DNA of 64,000 nt, taken from Cutibacterium granulosum. GTDB lineage: Bacteria; Actinomycetota; Actinomycetes; Propionibacteriales; Propionibacteriaceae. The stretch is taken from the NCBI RefSeq assembly GCF_900186975.1, contig NZ_LT906441.1, forward strand, positions 1 to 64,000, written 5' to 3'. The number at the start of each line of letters is the position of its first letter. The first letter of the stretch is position 1. The translations under genes were made by a program, and so were the position numbers. The notes beneath the pieces are model-generated. The model worked only from the letters and a program-made list of their open reading frames with translations. It did no database searches and had not been told where the DNA came from. Shown here in pieces: positions 37,417 to 47,837 of the stretch.

Positions 37417-39099
37417 ATGGCAGAGGCGTCCCGATCTGATTTCATTCGCGAAGTTGTCCGTGCAGACCTTGCAGCCGACACCTACGGAGGTAGGGTTCAG
37501 ACCCGGTTCCCACCCGAGCCCAATGGCTATCTGCACATCGGACACGCCAAGGCGATCGTCACCGATTTCGGCATCGCCGAGGATTTCGACGGAGTGTGCA
37601 ACCTGCGCCTGGACGACACCAACCCCGGTACCGAGAACCCCGAGTTCGTCCAGTCCATCCGCGACGACATCGCCTGGCTGGGCTACACCCCCGGCAGGAT
37701 CGTCCATGCCTCCGACTACTTCGAGCAGCTCTACGAGTGGGCGCTCTTCCTCATCAAGGAGGGCAAGGCCTACGTCGACGACCAGGATCCTGAGACGATC
37801 TCGGCGCAGCGCGGCGGATTCGGCAAGCCTGGCGTCGAGAGCCCGTTCCGGGATCGTCCGGCCGAGGAGTCCCTAGACCTGCTGGCCAGGATGCGTGACG
37901 GGGAGTTCCCGGATGGTTCCCGATGCCTGCGCGCCAGGATCGACATGCAGAACGAGAACATGTGGCTGCGCGACCCGGTGATGTATCGCATCCGTCACAT
38001 GAGCCACCATGCCACCGGTGACTCCTGGTGCATCTACCCCACCTACGACTGGGCACACGGCCAGTCCGATGCCATCGAGGGCGTGACCCACTCCCTGTGC
38101 TCCCTGGAGTTCAACTCCCACCGTCCGCTCTACGAATGGTTCCTCGACCAACTGCCGTTGCCCGCCCCGGCCCCCAAACAGCGCGAGTTCGCCCGTCTGG
38201 AGCTCACCCACACCATCACCTCCAAGCGCCGACTGCGCAAGCTCGTCGAGGACGGCGTCGTGGATGGCTGGGACGACCCCCGCATGCCAACCCTGCGCGG
38301 AATGCGTCGCCGTGGCTACCCGGCCTCGGCCATTCGCGCCTTCTGCGAGGCCGTCGGCACCACGCGCAACAACTCCACCAAGGCCATCGAGGAGTTCGAG
38401 TCGTTCGTGCGCCGCGACCTCAACGAGTCCGCGAACCGTCGCATGGCCGTGCTCCACCCCCTCAAGCTCGTCCTCGACGGCTGGCCCACCGACGAGGACG
38501 GCAACCCGGTAGTCGACTGGTTCGAGCTGCCCAACAATCCCGGTGACGAGCAGGCTGGCACCCGCAAGGTTCCGTTCACCGGAACCCTGTGGATCGAGCA
38601 GGACGACTTCCGGGAGGACCCGCCACGCAAGTACTTCCGGTTGTCGCCTGGCCGGGAGGTGCGACTGCGCGGCGCCTACCTGGTCACCGCCACCGACGTC
38701 GTCAAGAACGAGCAGGGCAATGTCGTCGAGGTGCACGCCTCCTACGACCCCGACTCCCGCGGCGGCAATGCACCGGACGGCCGCAAGGTGAAGTCGACGA
38801 TGCACTGGGTCAGCGCCCAGCATGCCGTCGATGCGACCGTGTGCATGTACGACCGGCTGTTCACCGCCGAGATTCCCGGGGAGCGCACCGGCGAAGCCCT
38901 TGACGACCTCAACCCCCAGTCCCGCGAGGTGCTCACCGAGTGCAAACTGGAACCGACCCTGGCCCGGATCGAACCCGGTGAGAGCATCCAGTTCGAGCGG
39001 CTGGGGTACTTCGTGTCCGACACCGAGACCGCCAAGCTGTTCCATCAGACCGTAGGCCTGCGCGACGAATGGGCACAGCTGCAGAAACGCAAGGGCTGA
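37417..39099 (+). CDS. glnS: Glutamine-tRNA ligase
   Basis: This 560-aa class I synthetase charges tRNA-Gln directly. HIGH is at 40-43 (PNGYLHIGHAKA) and the KMSKS-equivalent is in TITSKRRLRKL. The C-terminal two-beta-barrel anticodon domain is present. Most actinobacteria make Gln-tRNA through GatCAB instead, so this gene probably reached the lineage by transfer, although its base use does not stand out. The ATG at 37417 gives the best N terminus; a TAGGG lies upstream. Confidence 0.96.
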   Translation: MAEASRSDFIREVVRADLAADTYGGRVQTRFPPEPNGYLHIGHAKAIVTDFGIAEDFDGVCNLRLDDTNPGTENPEFVQSIRDDIAWLGYTPGRIVHASDYFEQLYEWALFLIKEGKAYVDDQDPETISAQRGGFGKPGVESPFRDRPAEESLDLLARMRDGEFPDGSRCLRARIDMQNENMWLRDPVMYRIRHMSHHATGDSWCIYPTYDWAHGQSDAIEGVTHSLCSLEFNSHRPLYEWFLDQLPLPAPAPKQREFARLELTHTITSKRRLRKLVEDGVVDGWDDPRMPTLRGMRRRGYPASAIRAFCEAVGTTRNNSTKAIEEFESFVRRDLNESANRRMAVLHPLKLVLDGWPTDEDGNPVVDWFELPNNPGDEQAGTRKVPFTGTLWIEQDDFREDPPRKYFRLSPGREVRLRGAYLVTATDVVKNEQGNVVEVHASYDPDSRGGNAPDGRKVKSTMHWVSAQHAVDATVCMYDRLFTAEIPGERTGEALDDLNPQSREVLTECKLEPTLARIEPGESIQFERLGYFVSDTETAKLFHQTVGLRDEWAQLQKRKG

Positions 39100-39305
39100 G
39101 GCCACCGTTCCGACGCGGTCGTCCGGCGCGAGTTCGATGGGCCTGCTCTGGACACGGGCGATCGGGCACATCGATCTCAGCACGATCTGCTGGGCAGAGC
39201 AATTCTTCCCACCATGATCACCCGATCTTCACCCGGACGACACCATGACCAGCAATGATGAGCTAGTACTGAACCATCCCCATCCACCCCTTGAGGAGAT
39301 CTGCC

Positions 39306-41279
39306 ATGCGTTTCCCCCGCGCAGCAGCCGTGGTAGCTGCTGCAGCCGTGACGCTGACGTCTGCTGGGCTCACCGCCGTCGCCCATGCGGCACGCACCAC
39401 CAGCACCCTGACCGTCCTGTCCACGACCGACGTCCACGGGCACGTCTACAACTGGGACTACTTCCAGGACGCCGAGTTCAGCCCCGACACCACCGGGCGC
39501 AACTCAGCCCCGCTCGGACTCACCCGTGCCGCCACGATCATCAAGCAGACGCGTCAGGACCGCGGCGCCGACTCGGTCGTCACCGTCGACAATGGGGACA
39601 CCATCCAGGGAACGCCACTGACATATCTGGCTTCTCAGGAGCCGGAACGACTGGGCGACTCCACCAATCCGATGGCCCGAGCCTTCAACCTCATCGGCTA
39701 CGACGCCACCAACACTGGCAACCACGAGTTCAACTACGGCGTGGACGTCCAGAACAACTTCGCCAAGAGCCTCGACGCCCCACTGCTGGGGGCCAATGTC
39801 ATCGACGTCAAGACGGGTGAGCCCCTGCGCCAGCCCACGACCATGGTGACCAAGAAAGTTGGCGGCCACGACGTCAAGGTTGGCATCGTGGGCGTCACCA
39901 CGCCTGGCTCGGCCGTGTGGGACCGCTCCGTGCTCAAGGGCCGCGTCGACCTCACCGACCCGGTTGCCGCCGCCGACAAGTACGCCGGTCAGCTGCGCAG
40001 GCAAGGGGCCGATGTCGTCGTCACCCTGGTACACGGTGGCCTGGACGAGGAGAACGCCACCCCGATCTACAAGGGGCTTGACGAGAACATGGCCACCTCG
40101 GTGGCCACCAAGGCCAAGGGCGTCGACCTCGTCATCTCCGGGCACACCCACCGCGACGACGTCTCGACCGTCGTGGACGGCGCCTCGGGGCACAAGGTGC
40201 TCATCTCGCAGCCCGATTACTGGGCACGCTCCGTCTCCGATGTGCAGATCCCGCTGAGCTTCTCAGGCGACAAGGTTGGCATCGACTACGGCTCGATCTC
40301 CACCTGGGCCACCCAGCGCTACACCCGTGACGTTGCCGAGGACTCAGAGCTCGCCGACAATCCGCAACTGCGGGCTGCCCACGAGAAGACCATCACGTAC
40401 GTGAACTCGGTCGTCGCAACATCGACCGAGGAGATGTCGGCGAAGAGGTCCATGGTCGAGGACACCCCCATCCTGGACTTCATCGGATCCGTGGAGGCCG
40501 ACACCGTCTCCAACGCCCTCAAGAAGACCAAGTACGCCGACACCCCGGTGATTGCCCAGGTGTCGCCATTCTCGCGTACCGCCCTGTTCCCCAAGGGTGA
40601 GGTGAAGATCAAGGACATCGCCGGACTGTACGTCTTCGACAACACCCTCGCCGCCGTGGAGATCACCGGTGCCCAGCTGCGCGACTACCTGGAGTACTCA
40701 GCCCGCTACTTCGTGCAGACCAAACCCGGGGAGAAGATCAACCCGGCCCCGGCCTCCGAGGGCGGTCACACCCAGGCCACCATCGACGGCAAGACCATCT
40801 GGGACTACAACTACGACGCCGTCACCGGTGTGAAATACTCCATCGACATCTCCAAGCCGGTAGGCCAGCGCGTGCTGGGGCTGAGCTGGCAGGGCAAGCC
40901 GGTCAACGACAACCAGAAGTTCATCATGGCCATCAACAACTACCGGATGAATGGTGGCGGTGGTTACCCACACGTCAGCAAGGCTCCCGTGGCCTGGGAC
41001 GGGCTCGTCGAGATCCGTCAGGAACTCATCGACCACGCCAGCAGGGACGGCAAGATCGACCCCACCACGTTCTTCGACCGCAACTGGTTCCTCACCACCA
41101 CCGGTGAGACCTGGCAGATGGCTGATGACCAGAGCGGTGTTGATCATGGTGGCAGGGGAACTGGTGACGCCTCGGCGACTCCCGCTGCGTCAGGGCAGCA
41201 GGACACCAACGGCACACACCAGATTTCCAGCACCGATTCCCGCTCCACTGGCCTCGCACTGCCGAGGACGGGGGTCTGA
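39306..41279 (+). CDS. Secreted 5'-nucleotidase / 2',3'-cyclic phosphodiesterase with cut-off LPXTG
   Basis: This 657-aa secreted enzyme of the UshA/CpdB kind strips phosphate from external nucleotides. It has a signal peptide (1-29, AVAHA), metallophosphatase motifs STTDVHGH, DNGDTIQG, GNHEF and SGHTHRD, then the 5'-nucleotidase C-terminal domain and a Ser/Thr/Gly-rich linker. The last residues are LALPRTGV, an LPXTG motif with no membrane helix or basic tail behind it. A hydrophobic stretch (GTGITIAAALLYLG) lies one frame over after the G5 run. The ATG follows GAGGAG by 7-8 nt. Confidence 0.9.
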   Translation: MRFPRAAAVVAAAAVTLTSAGLTAVAHAARTTSTLTVLSTTDVHGHVYNWDYFQDAEFSPDTTGRNSAPLGLTRAATIIKQTRQDRGADSVVTVDNGDTIQGTPLTYLASQEPERLGDSTNPMARAFNLIGYDATNTGNHEFNYGVDVQNNFAKSLDAPLLGANVIDVKTGEPLRQPTTMVTKKVGGHDVKVGIVGVTTPGSAVWDRSVLKGRVDLTDPVAAADKYAGQLRRQGADVVVTLVHGGLDEENATPIYKGLDENMATSVATKAKGVDLVISGHTHRDDVSTVVDGASGHKVLISQPDYWARSVSDVQIPLSFSGDKVGIDYGSISTWATQRYTRDVAEDSELADNPQLRAAHEKTITYVNSVVATSTEEMSAKRSMVEDTPILDFIGSVEADTVSNALKKTKYADTPVIAQVSPFSRTALFPKGEVKIKDIAGLYVFDNTLAAVEITGAQLRDYLEYSARYFVQTKPGEKINPAPASEGGHTQATIDGKTIWDYNYDAVTGVKYSIDISKPVGQRVLGLSWQGKPVNDNQKFIMAINNYRMNGGGGYPHVSKAPVAWDGLVEIRQELIDHASRDGKIDPTTFFDRNWFLTTTGETWQMADDQSGVDHGGRGTGDASATPAASGQQDTNGTHQISSTDSRSTGLALPRTGV

Positions 41280-41344
41280 TCCCTCGGCGGCCAGGAACTG
41301 GCATCACGATCGCTGCTGCATTACTGTACCTAGGTAATCAGGTC

Positions 41345-41373
41345 GGCCCCGACCTCTCCCTGAGGTCGGGGCC
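41345..41373. terminator. Hairpin terminator after the nucleotidase
   Basis: GGCCCCGACCTC (41345-41356) pairs perfectly with GAGGTCGGGGCC (41362-41373) over 12 bp around a 5-nt loop, 65 nt after the stop. There is no T-run. If the LPXTG frame once continued, it would have read into this hairpin. Confidence 0.65.
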
Positions 41374-41415
41374 ATCGCACAGTTCAAGGCGTGTCGGACG
41401 CTAGGCGAGGTGGTC

Positions 41416-43191
41416 GTGACTCAGCACACTTCCCGCGCGTCTGGTGAGTCGGCCGTGGGCGAGAAGGCCCGCAACGGCTCCGTGAGCAGGCAACCACCAC
41501 ACTGGGCGGTGAGAGTTCGCCAGCATGCCCACCGCATCCTGCCGCACAGCTCCCCCATGGGGCTCCTGTTCGCCCTCTTTGGTCTGTGGACCGCCCTGAC
41601 ACCCAGCTTGGTGCCGCGCACCTGGTGGATGCTCGCGGTGAGCGTCTCCTTGTCCACGCTGCTGTTCTACGGCATCGGATCACTCATCGGCACCATGGCT
41701 CGCTGGTTCGCAGATGCCATCGTGCTCAGGATCTCGGCCTCACCCGGGGCAGTCCGCCGCCTCAAATGGACCGGGGCTGGCCTCATCATCCTCATCAGCG
41801 TCTGGATGTGGCTGTGGAGCGTCAAGCAGCAGACCAGGGTTGCCAACACCGTGGGTCTGCGTCGCGATGTGTGGTTCGTCCAGACGGTCGGGGTCCCCGC
41901 CGGAATTCTGCTGTTCACCGCCCTGCTGCTGCTCATCAGGCTCATCGTCCGTGGTGTGCGCAAGCTGTACTACGGCGTCCACAAGATCGTGACCCAGCCA
42001 GTCGTCGCCACCATCGTCGTCGTTCTGGTCGTCAGCCTGCTGCTGTGGGCGTCCAACAGTGTCGTGGTGCGAGTGGCGGCCAACGCCGTGGCACATCAGA
42101 CTGCCGAACTCAACAAGACGACCGCTCCCGGACGCACCCAGCCGAGCTCTCCGCTACGTTCCGGCAGCCCGGACTCCATGGAATCGTGGGACACCTTGGG
42201 ACGCCAGGGCCAGGACGTCATCACCAACGGTCCCTCGGCCGTCGACATCAACGCCGTCACCGGCAAACCAGCCCTGACCCCCATCAGGGTCTACGCCGGC
42301 TTCTCCTCGAAACGCACGTTCGAGCAGGAGGCCAACGGGGTACTCGCCGAACTGCTGCGCACCAAGGCCTTCGACCGCAAGGTACTCGTCGTCCAGTTCG
42401 GGACCGGCTCGGGGTGGCTCGAGGAATGGTCGGTGGCCGCAGTGGAATACCTCACCAATGGCGACTGCGCCACGGCATCCATGCAGTACAGCTACCTGGG
42501 TTCGGTGGGGGCCTTCCTGTTGGACCGTGACTCCCCCAAGGAAGGGTCACGGGTTCTCTTTGACGTCATCCACGACTACTGGAGCAGCCTGGATCCCCAT
42601 CACCGTCCCAAGCTCTACGTGTCCGGGGTGTCGTTGGGAGCTTACGGAGGCCAGTCCGCTTTCGCCTCGGCGCAGGACATGGCCAGGAAGGTCGATGGTG
42701 CGGTGTGGGCCGGCACCCCCGGATTCACTCCCCTGTGGAACAGTCTCACCCAATCGCGTCGGGCAGGTAGTCCAGAGATCGCCCCAGTCATCGACAATGG
42801 TGAGACATTCCGCTTCGCCACCACTCCCGATGAGCTGCATCACGATCACTGGGGAGTCGACTTCCCCCGGTGGGAGGGGTCGCGCATTGCCTTCCTGCAG
42901 CACGCCTCGGATCCCATCGTGTGGTGGCAGCCCCAGCTCATCACCCGGGAACCCGACTGGATCCGCGAGAAGGCCGGGGAGGACGTCAACCCCTACCTCT
43001 CGTGGACTCCGTGGTCCACTTTTTGGCAGGTGACCGCCGACATGGCGGCTTCGGTCTCCACTCCTGGTGGCCATGGTCACAACTATCATGACGAATTCGT
43101 CCCGGTGTGGCGCGACGTGCTGGGCATCACCGGCAATCCGCCGATAGACAGGATTGCTGCCGCCATTCCCCACACCATGCGCGAACGCTGA
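41416..43191 (+). CDS. Membrane alpha/beta hydrolase (Abhydrolase_9 type)
   Basis: This 591-aa protein has an N-terminal half with four or five membrane segments and a C-terminal alpha/beta-hydrolase domain. The nucleophile elbow GVSLGAYG carries the catalytic Ser, and HGHNYHDEF near the end may supply the His. The architecture matches the actinobacterial Abhydrolase_9 family. Its substrate is unknown and a lipid or envelope ester is a guess. The GTG at 41416 follows GAGG by 5 nt; an in-frame GTG at 41410 is also possible. Confidence 0.75.
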   Translation: MTQHTSRASGESAVGEKARNGSVSRQPPHWAVRVRQHAHRILPHSSPMGLLFALFGLWTALTPSLVPRTWWMLAVSVSLSTLLFYGIGSLIGTMARWFADAIVLRISASPGAVRRLKWTGAGLIILISVWMWLWSVKQQTRVANTVGLRRDVWFVQTVGVPAGILLFTALLLLIRLIVRGVRKLYYGVHKIVTQPVVATIVVVLVVSLLLWASNSVVVRVAANAVAHQTAELNKTTAPGRTQPSSPLRSGSPDSMESWDTLGRQGQDVITNGPSAVDINAVTGKPALTPIRVYAGFSSKRTFEQEANGVLAELLRTKAFDRKVLVVQFGTGSGWLEEWSVAAVEYLTNGDCATASMQYSYLGSVGAFLLDRDSPKEGSRVLFDVIHDYWSSLDPHHRPKLYVSGVSLGAYGGQSAFASAQDMARKVDGAVWAGTPGFTPLWNSLTQSRRAGSPEIAPVIDNGETFRFATTPDELHHDHWGVDFPRWEGSRIAFLQHASDPIVWWQPQLITREPDWIREKAGEDVNPYLSWTPWSTFWQVTADMAASVSTPGGHGHNYHDEFVPVWRDVLGITGNPPIDRIAAAIPHTMRER

Positions 43192-43599
43192 CGGCGCTCT
43201 CAATCGCCGGTAGTAGTACCACCCCAGTAGCGCGCACCCCCAAGTAGCGGCACCGCCCATCGCCAGGCTGGATTCCTTCCTGCCCACGCTCCCCCACCGA
43301 TCCGATCCCGACCGCCATCACACAGCAGCCCTTTGAGGGATCGTGGCCTGGCAGCGGCCGTCCGTGCTGGAGCCCGGATGGGGAGGATGCGGCCTCCATC
43401 ACCAAGCGACTTGCGCCAGAAGCGGTGCCACCCAGACAGCGGTGCCACGGGGAAAACTCTCATCCGCACCGAGAGCACCTTCCGCGAAGGCTCCGTTCAT
43501 GTCCGGGCATGGGCTCTGTCCGTGTCCGGGCATGGCAAGGGCGCGGTGCCCCACACTAGGTGAGATCACCGCGCCCTTGGTTCAGATCAGTGAATCAGC
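43192..43599. other. Convergent intergenic region with short repeats
   Basis: This 408-nt gap between the hydrolase (+) and tuf (-) holds the tuf terminator, a direct repeat AGCGGTGCCAC (43421-43431 and 43438-43448, period 17) and two copies of TGTCCGGGCATGG near 43500 and 43525. No credible gene is seen. Confidence 0.4.
43536..43579 (-). terminator. Hairpin terminator after tuf
   Basis: CAAGGGCGCGGTG (43536-43548) pairs perfectly over 13 bp with CACCGCGCCCTTG (43567-43579). It lies 20 nt beyond the tuf stop and has no T-run. It may also end transcription from the convergent hydrolase gene. Confidence 0.7.
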
Positions 43600-44793
43600 T
43601 CACTTGATGATCTTGGTCACGCGACCGGCGCCAACGGTACGGCCACCCTCACGGATGGCGAACTTCAGCTGCTCCTCCATGGCCACCGGGTGAATCAGGT
43701 GGACGGACATGGTGGTGTTGTCGCCAGGCATGACCATCTCGGTACCCTCCGGCAGCTCGATGTTGCCGGTGACGTCGGTGGTGCGGAAGTAGAACTGCGG
43801 GCTGTAGTTGGAGAAGAACGGCTTGTGACGGCCACCCTCATCCTTCTTCAGAACGTAGACCTGGCCCTCGAAGTCGGTGTGCGGAGTGGTCGAACCGGGC
43901 TTGCAGAGCACCATGCCACGGACGACGTCCTCCTTCTTGGTACCACGCAGCAGCACGCCGATGTTGTCGCCAGCCTGGCCCTCGTCGAGGATCTTGCGGA
44001 ACATCTCGACACCAGTGACGGTGGTCTTCTGGGTGGCGTCGTGGATACCGACGATCTCGACCTCGTCAGAGGTGTGGACGATACCGCGCTCGACACGACC
44101 GGTCACCACGGTGCCACGGCCGGTGATGGTGAAGACGTCCTCAACAGGCATGAGGAACGGCTTGTCGAGGTCACGATCCGGCTGCGGGACGTACTCGTCA
44201 ACGGCATCCATGAGGTCGAGAATGGACTGGGTCCACTTCTCGTCACCCTGCAGGGCCTGGTAGGCGGAGATGCGGACGACCGGGCAGTTGTCACCGTCGA
44301 AGTCCTGGGCGGAGAGGAGCTCACGCACCTCCATCTCGACGAGCTCGATGAGCTCCTCGTCGTCAACCATGTCGCACTTGTTGAGGGCGACGACGATGGC
44401 CGGCACGCCAACCTGACGGGCGAGCAGCACGTGCTCGTGGGTCTGGGGCATCGGGCCGTCGGTGGCGGCAACCACGAGAATGGCGCCATCCATCTGGGCA
44501 GCACCGGTGATCATGTTCTTCACGTAGTCAGCGTGACCGGGGCAGTCGACGTGAGCGTAGTGACGCTTCTCGGTCTGGTACTCGATGTGAGCGATCGAGA
44601 TGGTGATACCGCGCTGGCGCTCCTCAGGGGCCTTGTCGATCATGTCGAAAGGCGATGCCTCATTGAGTTCCGGGTACTTTTCGTGCAGCACCTTGGAGAT
44701 CGCCGCGGTGAGGGTCGTCTTGCCGTGGTCGATGTGTCCGATGGTACCGATGTTGCAGTGCGGCTTGGTCCGCTCGAACTTGGCCTTTGCCAC
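43600..44793 (-). CDS. tuf: Elongation factor Tu
   Basis: This 397-aa GTPase brings aminoacyl-tRNA to the ribosome. The G motifs are GHIDHGKT (G1), DCPGH (G3) and NKCD (G4); domains II and III are complete. The GTG at 44793 follows AAGGAG and gives [12 protein letters not shown]. The frame is open 24 codons upstream, but without family similarity. It has its own promoter candidate after the fusA terminator. Confidence 0.98.
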   Translation of the reverse strand: MAKAKFERTKPHCNIGTIGHIDHGKTTLTAAISKVLHEKYPELNEASPFDMIDKAPEERQRGITISIAHIEYQTEKRHYAHVDCPGHADYVKNMITGAAQMDGAILVVAATDGPMPQTHEHVLLARQVGVPAIVVALNKCDMVDDEELIELVEMEVRELLSAQDFDGDNCPVVRISAYQALQGDEKWTQSILDLMDAVDEYVPQPDRDLDKPFLMPVEDVFTITGRGTVVTGRVERGIVHTSDEVEIVGIHDATQKTTVTGVEMFRKILDEGQAGDNIGVLLRGTKKEDVVRGMVLCKPGSTTPHTDFEGQVYVLKKDEGGRHKPFFSNYSPQFYFRTTDVTGNIELPEGTEMVMPGDNTTMSVHLIHPVAMEEQLKFAIREGGRTVGAGRVTKIIK

Positions 44794-44848
44794 TGGGGCT
44801 CCTTCTGGGATGTCGCCCGCTGTGCGCGGGGCGCGTCTGTGTGTGAAT

Positions 44849-44867
44849 CCGTGGGCGGATCCCACGG
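44849..44867 (-). promoter_or_regulatory. Leader hairpin of tuf
   Basis: CCGTGGG-CGGAT-CCCACGG forms a 7-bp stem in the tuf leader, about 55 nt before the start codon. No T-run follows, so it is a leader fold rather than a terminator. Confidence 0.4.
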
Positions 44868-44912
44868 ACTTGTAGGACGGGCCCCCGACCAGAGGTCAGG
44901 GAACTCTGTCCA

Positions 44913-44941
44913 ATTGTTGTGCGTCAGACGCCTGTAGTCAA
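44913..44941 (-). promoter_or_regulatory. Promoter candidate for tuf
   Basis: On the minus strand TTGACT (-35, 44936-44941) and AACAAT (-10, 44913-44918) are 17 bp apart. The start would fall near 44906, about 113 nt before tuf. The rest of the 335-nt gap 44794-45128 holds the fusA terminator and the leader hairpin, with no gene. Confidence 0.55.
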
Positions 44942-45057
44942 ACGCTGGCCTCACAACGTTATCAAATGATGACTGGAATAACAGCGTCACGCACGGTGAC
45001 ACCGCTCGTCGGTCGACACCGATCACTGGTACACCGCTCGGTGCCCTGCCGATGACA

Positions 45058-45098
45058 ACAGGACGGCACCCACCCGGATCGGGAAGATGCCGTCCTGT
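45058..45098 (-). terminator. Hairpin terminator after fusA
   Basis: ACAGGACGGCA (45058-45068) pairs perfectly with TGCCGTCCTGT (45088-45098) over 11 bp with a 19-nt loop, 30 nt after the fusA stop. No long T-run is present. Confidence 0.6.
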
Positions 45099-45128
45099 CC
45101 ACTGTCCAGTGGTCTCAACCGCAGCAGA

Positions 45129-47222
45129 TCACTTGCCACCGTTGGTCTTGGCAATGATCTCCTCGGCGACGTTGGTCGGGCACTCACCGTAGGAGTCGAA
45201 CTCCATGGAGTACGAGGCCTGTCCAGAGGTCTTGGAACGCAGGTCGCCCACGTAGCCGAACATCTCCGAGAGCGGAACGAGGGCACGCACGACCTTGTTG
45301 CCGTGAGCCTCGACCATCTCCTGCACCTGACCGCGACGCGAGTTGAGGTCGCCGATGACCGTGCCGAGGTAGTCCTCCGGAGTGGTCACCTCCACGGCCA
45401 TGAGTGGCTCGAGCAGACCGGGGTTGGCCTTGCGAGCAGCCTCCTTGAAGGCCATCGATCCGGCGATCTTGAAGGCCATCTCGGAGGAGTCGACCTCGTG
45501 GTAGGCACCGTCGAGCAGGGTGACCTTGATGTCCTCGACCGGGAATCCGGCCAGCACACCGAAGCGCATGGACTCCTGGATGCCCGCGTCGACCGAGGGG
45601 ATGTACTCCTTGGGGATGCGGCCACCGGTGACGGCGTTGACGAACTCGTAGCCGAAGCCGGGCTCCTGCGGCTCGATGGCGATGATGACGCGACCGAACT
45701 GACCGGAACCACCCGTCTGCTTCTTGTGGGTGTACTCGAACTTCTCCACCGGCTTGCGCAGCGTCTCACGGTAGGCCACCTGCGGCTTGCCAATGTTGGC
45801 CTCGACGTGGAACTCACGCTTCATGCGGTCGATGAAGACGTCCAGGTGCAGCTCACCCATGCCGGCGACGATGGTCTGGCCGGTCTCCTCGTCGGTGTGG
45901 ACGCGGAAGGTCGGGTCCTCCTCCACCAGGCGCTGGATGGCGTTGGAGAGCTTCTCCTGGTCGGCCTTCGACTTGGGTTCGATGGCCTGCTCGATCACCG
46001 GGGCCGGGAAGGTCATGGACTCCAGGGTGATGGGGTTGGACGAGTCGCACAGCGTCTCACCCGTGGTGGTGTCCTTGAGGCCCATGACGGCGCAGATCAT
46101 GCCGGCGCCGATCTCGGAGATCTCCTCGCGCTTGTTGGCGTGCATGAGGTAGATCTTTCCGATGCGCTCCTTCTTGCCCTTGGTGGCGTTGAGCACCTGC
46201 CCGCCGGCCTTGAGGACGCCGGAGTACACACGCACGAAGGTGAGCTTGCCCAGGTGCGGGTCGGAGGCCACCTTGAAGGCCAGCACCGACAGGGGCTCGT
46301 CATCGCTGGGGTGACGCTCGAGCTCGACGGACTCGTCACCAGGCTTGTAGCCGGTGATGGCCGGCACGTCCAGCGGGGAGGGCAGGTAGTCGACGATGGC
46401 GTCGAGCAGCGGCTGCACACCCTTGTTCTTGAAGGAGGTACCGCAGGTCACAGCGGTGAAGGCGTTGGCAAGGACGCCACGACGCACGGCGGCCTTGACC
46501 TGCTCGATGGTCACCGAGTCGGCGTCCTCGAGGTAGGCCTCCATGAACTCCTCGTCGTTCTCGGCGATGGTCTCGAGCATCTCGGCGTGAGCGGCCTCGG
46601 CTTCGTCCTTGAGCTCAGCCGGGATCTCCTCGGTGGTGTAGTGGGCACCGAGCTCGGTCTCACCGCGCCACAGCTTGGCGTTCATCTCGATGAGGTCGAT
46701 GACGCCCTCGAACTTGTCCTCAGCACCCACCGGCAGCTGCAGGAGCACCGGGATGGCATGCAGACGATCCTTGATGGTCTGCACGGCGTGGTCAAAGTCA
46801 GCTCCGGTGCGGTCCATCTTGTTGATGTAGCAGATGCGCGGCACGCCGTACTTGGCGGCCTGACGCCACACGGTCATCGACTGCGGCTCGACACCGGCCA
46901 CACCGTCGAAGACGGCGACGGCACCGTCGAGCACACGCAGGGACCGCTCCACCTCGACGGTGAAGTCCACGTGTCCGGGGGTGTCGATGATGTTGATCTG
47001 GGTGTCGTGCCAGAAGGTGGTGGTGGCAGCCGACGTGATGGTGATACCACGCTCCTGCTCCTGCTCCATCCAGTCCATGGTGGCGTTGCCCTCGTGGGTC
47101 TCACCAATCTTGTAAGACTTGCCGGTGTAGTACAGGATGCGCTCGGTCGTGGTGGTCTTACCGGCATCGATGTGTGCCATGATGCCGATGTTGCGGACGT
47201 TCCTGAGGTCTGTATTGGCCAC
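45129..47222 (-). CDS. fusA: Elongation factor G
   Basis: This 697-aa translocation GTPase has G1 [11 protein letters not shown]3 DTPGHVDF and G4 NKMD, and all five domains. The GTG at 47222 gives [13 protein letters not shown] and follows GAGG. A TTG three codons upstream is possible but has no spacing to the site. The fusidic-acid region looks wild type by eye. Confidence 0.98.
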   Translation of the reverse strand: MANTDLRNVRNIGIMAHIDAGKTTTTERILYYTGKSYKIGETHEGNATMDWMEQEQERGITITSAATTTFWHDTQINIIDTPGHVDFTVEVERSLRVLDGAVAVFDGVAGVEPQSMTVWRQAAKYGVPRICYINKMDRTGADFDHAVQTIKDRLHAIPVLLQLPVGAEDKFEGVIDLIEMNAKLWRGETELGAHYTTEEIPAELKDEAEAAHAEMLETIAENDEEFMEAYLEDADSVTIEQVKAAVRRGVLANAFTAVTCGTSFKNKGVQPLLDAIVDYLPSPLDVPAITGYKPGDESVELERHPSDDEPLSVLAFKVASDPHLGKLTFVRVYSGVLKAGGQVLNATKGKKERIGKIYLMHANKREEISEIGAGMICAVMGLKDTTTGETLCDSSNPITLESMTFPAPVIEQAIEPKSKADQEKLSNAIQRLVEEDPTFRVHTDEETGQTIVAGMGELHLDVFIDRMKREFHVEANIGKPQVAYRETLRKPVEKFEYTHKKQTGGSGQFGRVIIAIEPQEPGFGYEFVNAVTGGRIPKEYIPSVDAGIQESMRFGVLAGFPVEDIKVTLLDGAYHEVDSSEMAFKIAGSMAFKEAARKANPGLLEPLMAVEVTTPEDYLGTVIGDLNSRRGQVQEMVEAHGNKVVRALVPLSEMFGYVGDLRSKTSGQASYSMEFDSYGECPTNVAEEIIAKTNGGK

Positions 47223-47331
47223 TGTTGTCAACCTCGAATCTGTGGGTGCGTGGTCTATGCGGAATGATGCTCGTCGTAGGTGAACCGCAGGTGAACCAAA
47301 TCACCGGGGTTCGGGCTGAGAACATGAAGGT

Positions 47332-47358
47332 GCCCCCTCACATCAATGGCGAGGGGGC
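47332..47358 (-). terminator. Hairpin between rpsG and fusA
   Basis: GCCCCCTC (47332-47339) pairs with GAGGGGGC (47351-47358) over 8 bp around an 11-nt loop, a few nt after the rpsG stop. It may reduce read-through into fusA or protect the mRNA end. Confidence 0.45.
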
Positions 47359-47365
47359 TCGTTCA

Positions 47366-47836
47366 TCACCAGCGGTAGTGGGCGAAGGCGCGGTTGGCCT
47401 CGGCCATCTTGTGGGTGTCCTCGCGACGCTTCACCGAGGCTCCCAGACCGTTGGAGGCATCCAGGATCTCGTTCATGAGACGCTCGGACATGGTCTTCTC
47501 ACGACGCTCACGGGAGAAGGTCACCAACCAGCGCAGCGCCAAGGTGGTCTGACGAGCAGGCTTGACCTCCACCGGGACCTGATAGGTGGCGCCACCGACG
47601 CGACGGGACTTGACCTCCAAGGAGGGCTTGATGTTGTCGAGCGCACGCTTGAGGGTCTGCACCGGATCGGTGTTCGTCTTGGCACGGCACCCCTCGAGGG
47701 CGGTGTAGACGATGTCCTGGGCGACGGTCTTCTTGCCGTCGAGCAGGATCTTGCTGACGAGCTGGGAAACCAGCGGGGACCCGTAGACCGGGTCGACCAT
47801 CACTGGACGCTTGGGAATGGCTCCTTTACGAGGCAT
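47366..47836 (-). CDS. rpsG: 30S ribosomal protein S7
   Basis: This 156-aa protein starts assembly of the small-subunit head. It has the start [23 protein letters not shown] and the block [25 protein letters not shown]. It follows rpsL by 1 nt. In E. coli S7 represses the str operon. Confidence 0.97.
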   Translation of the reverse strand: MPRKGAIPKRPVMVDPVYGSPLVSQLVSKILLDGKKTVAQDIVYTALEGCRAKTNTDPVQTLKRALDNIKPSLEVKSRRVGGATYQVPVEVKPARQTTLALRWLVTFSRERREKTMSERLMNEILDASNGLGASVKRREDTHKMAEANRAFAHYRW

Positions 47837-47837
47837 G

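Noticed and set aside
43421-43448. Two copies of AGCGGTGCCAC, considered as a CRISPR start or regulator site
   Set aside because: There are only two copies, the spacing is 6 nt, and there are no cas genes. It is recorded only as a short repeat.
44746-44769. EF-Tu G1 reads GHIDHGKT rather than GHVDHGKT
   Set aside because: Ile at this site is common in actinobacteria and not remarkable.
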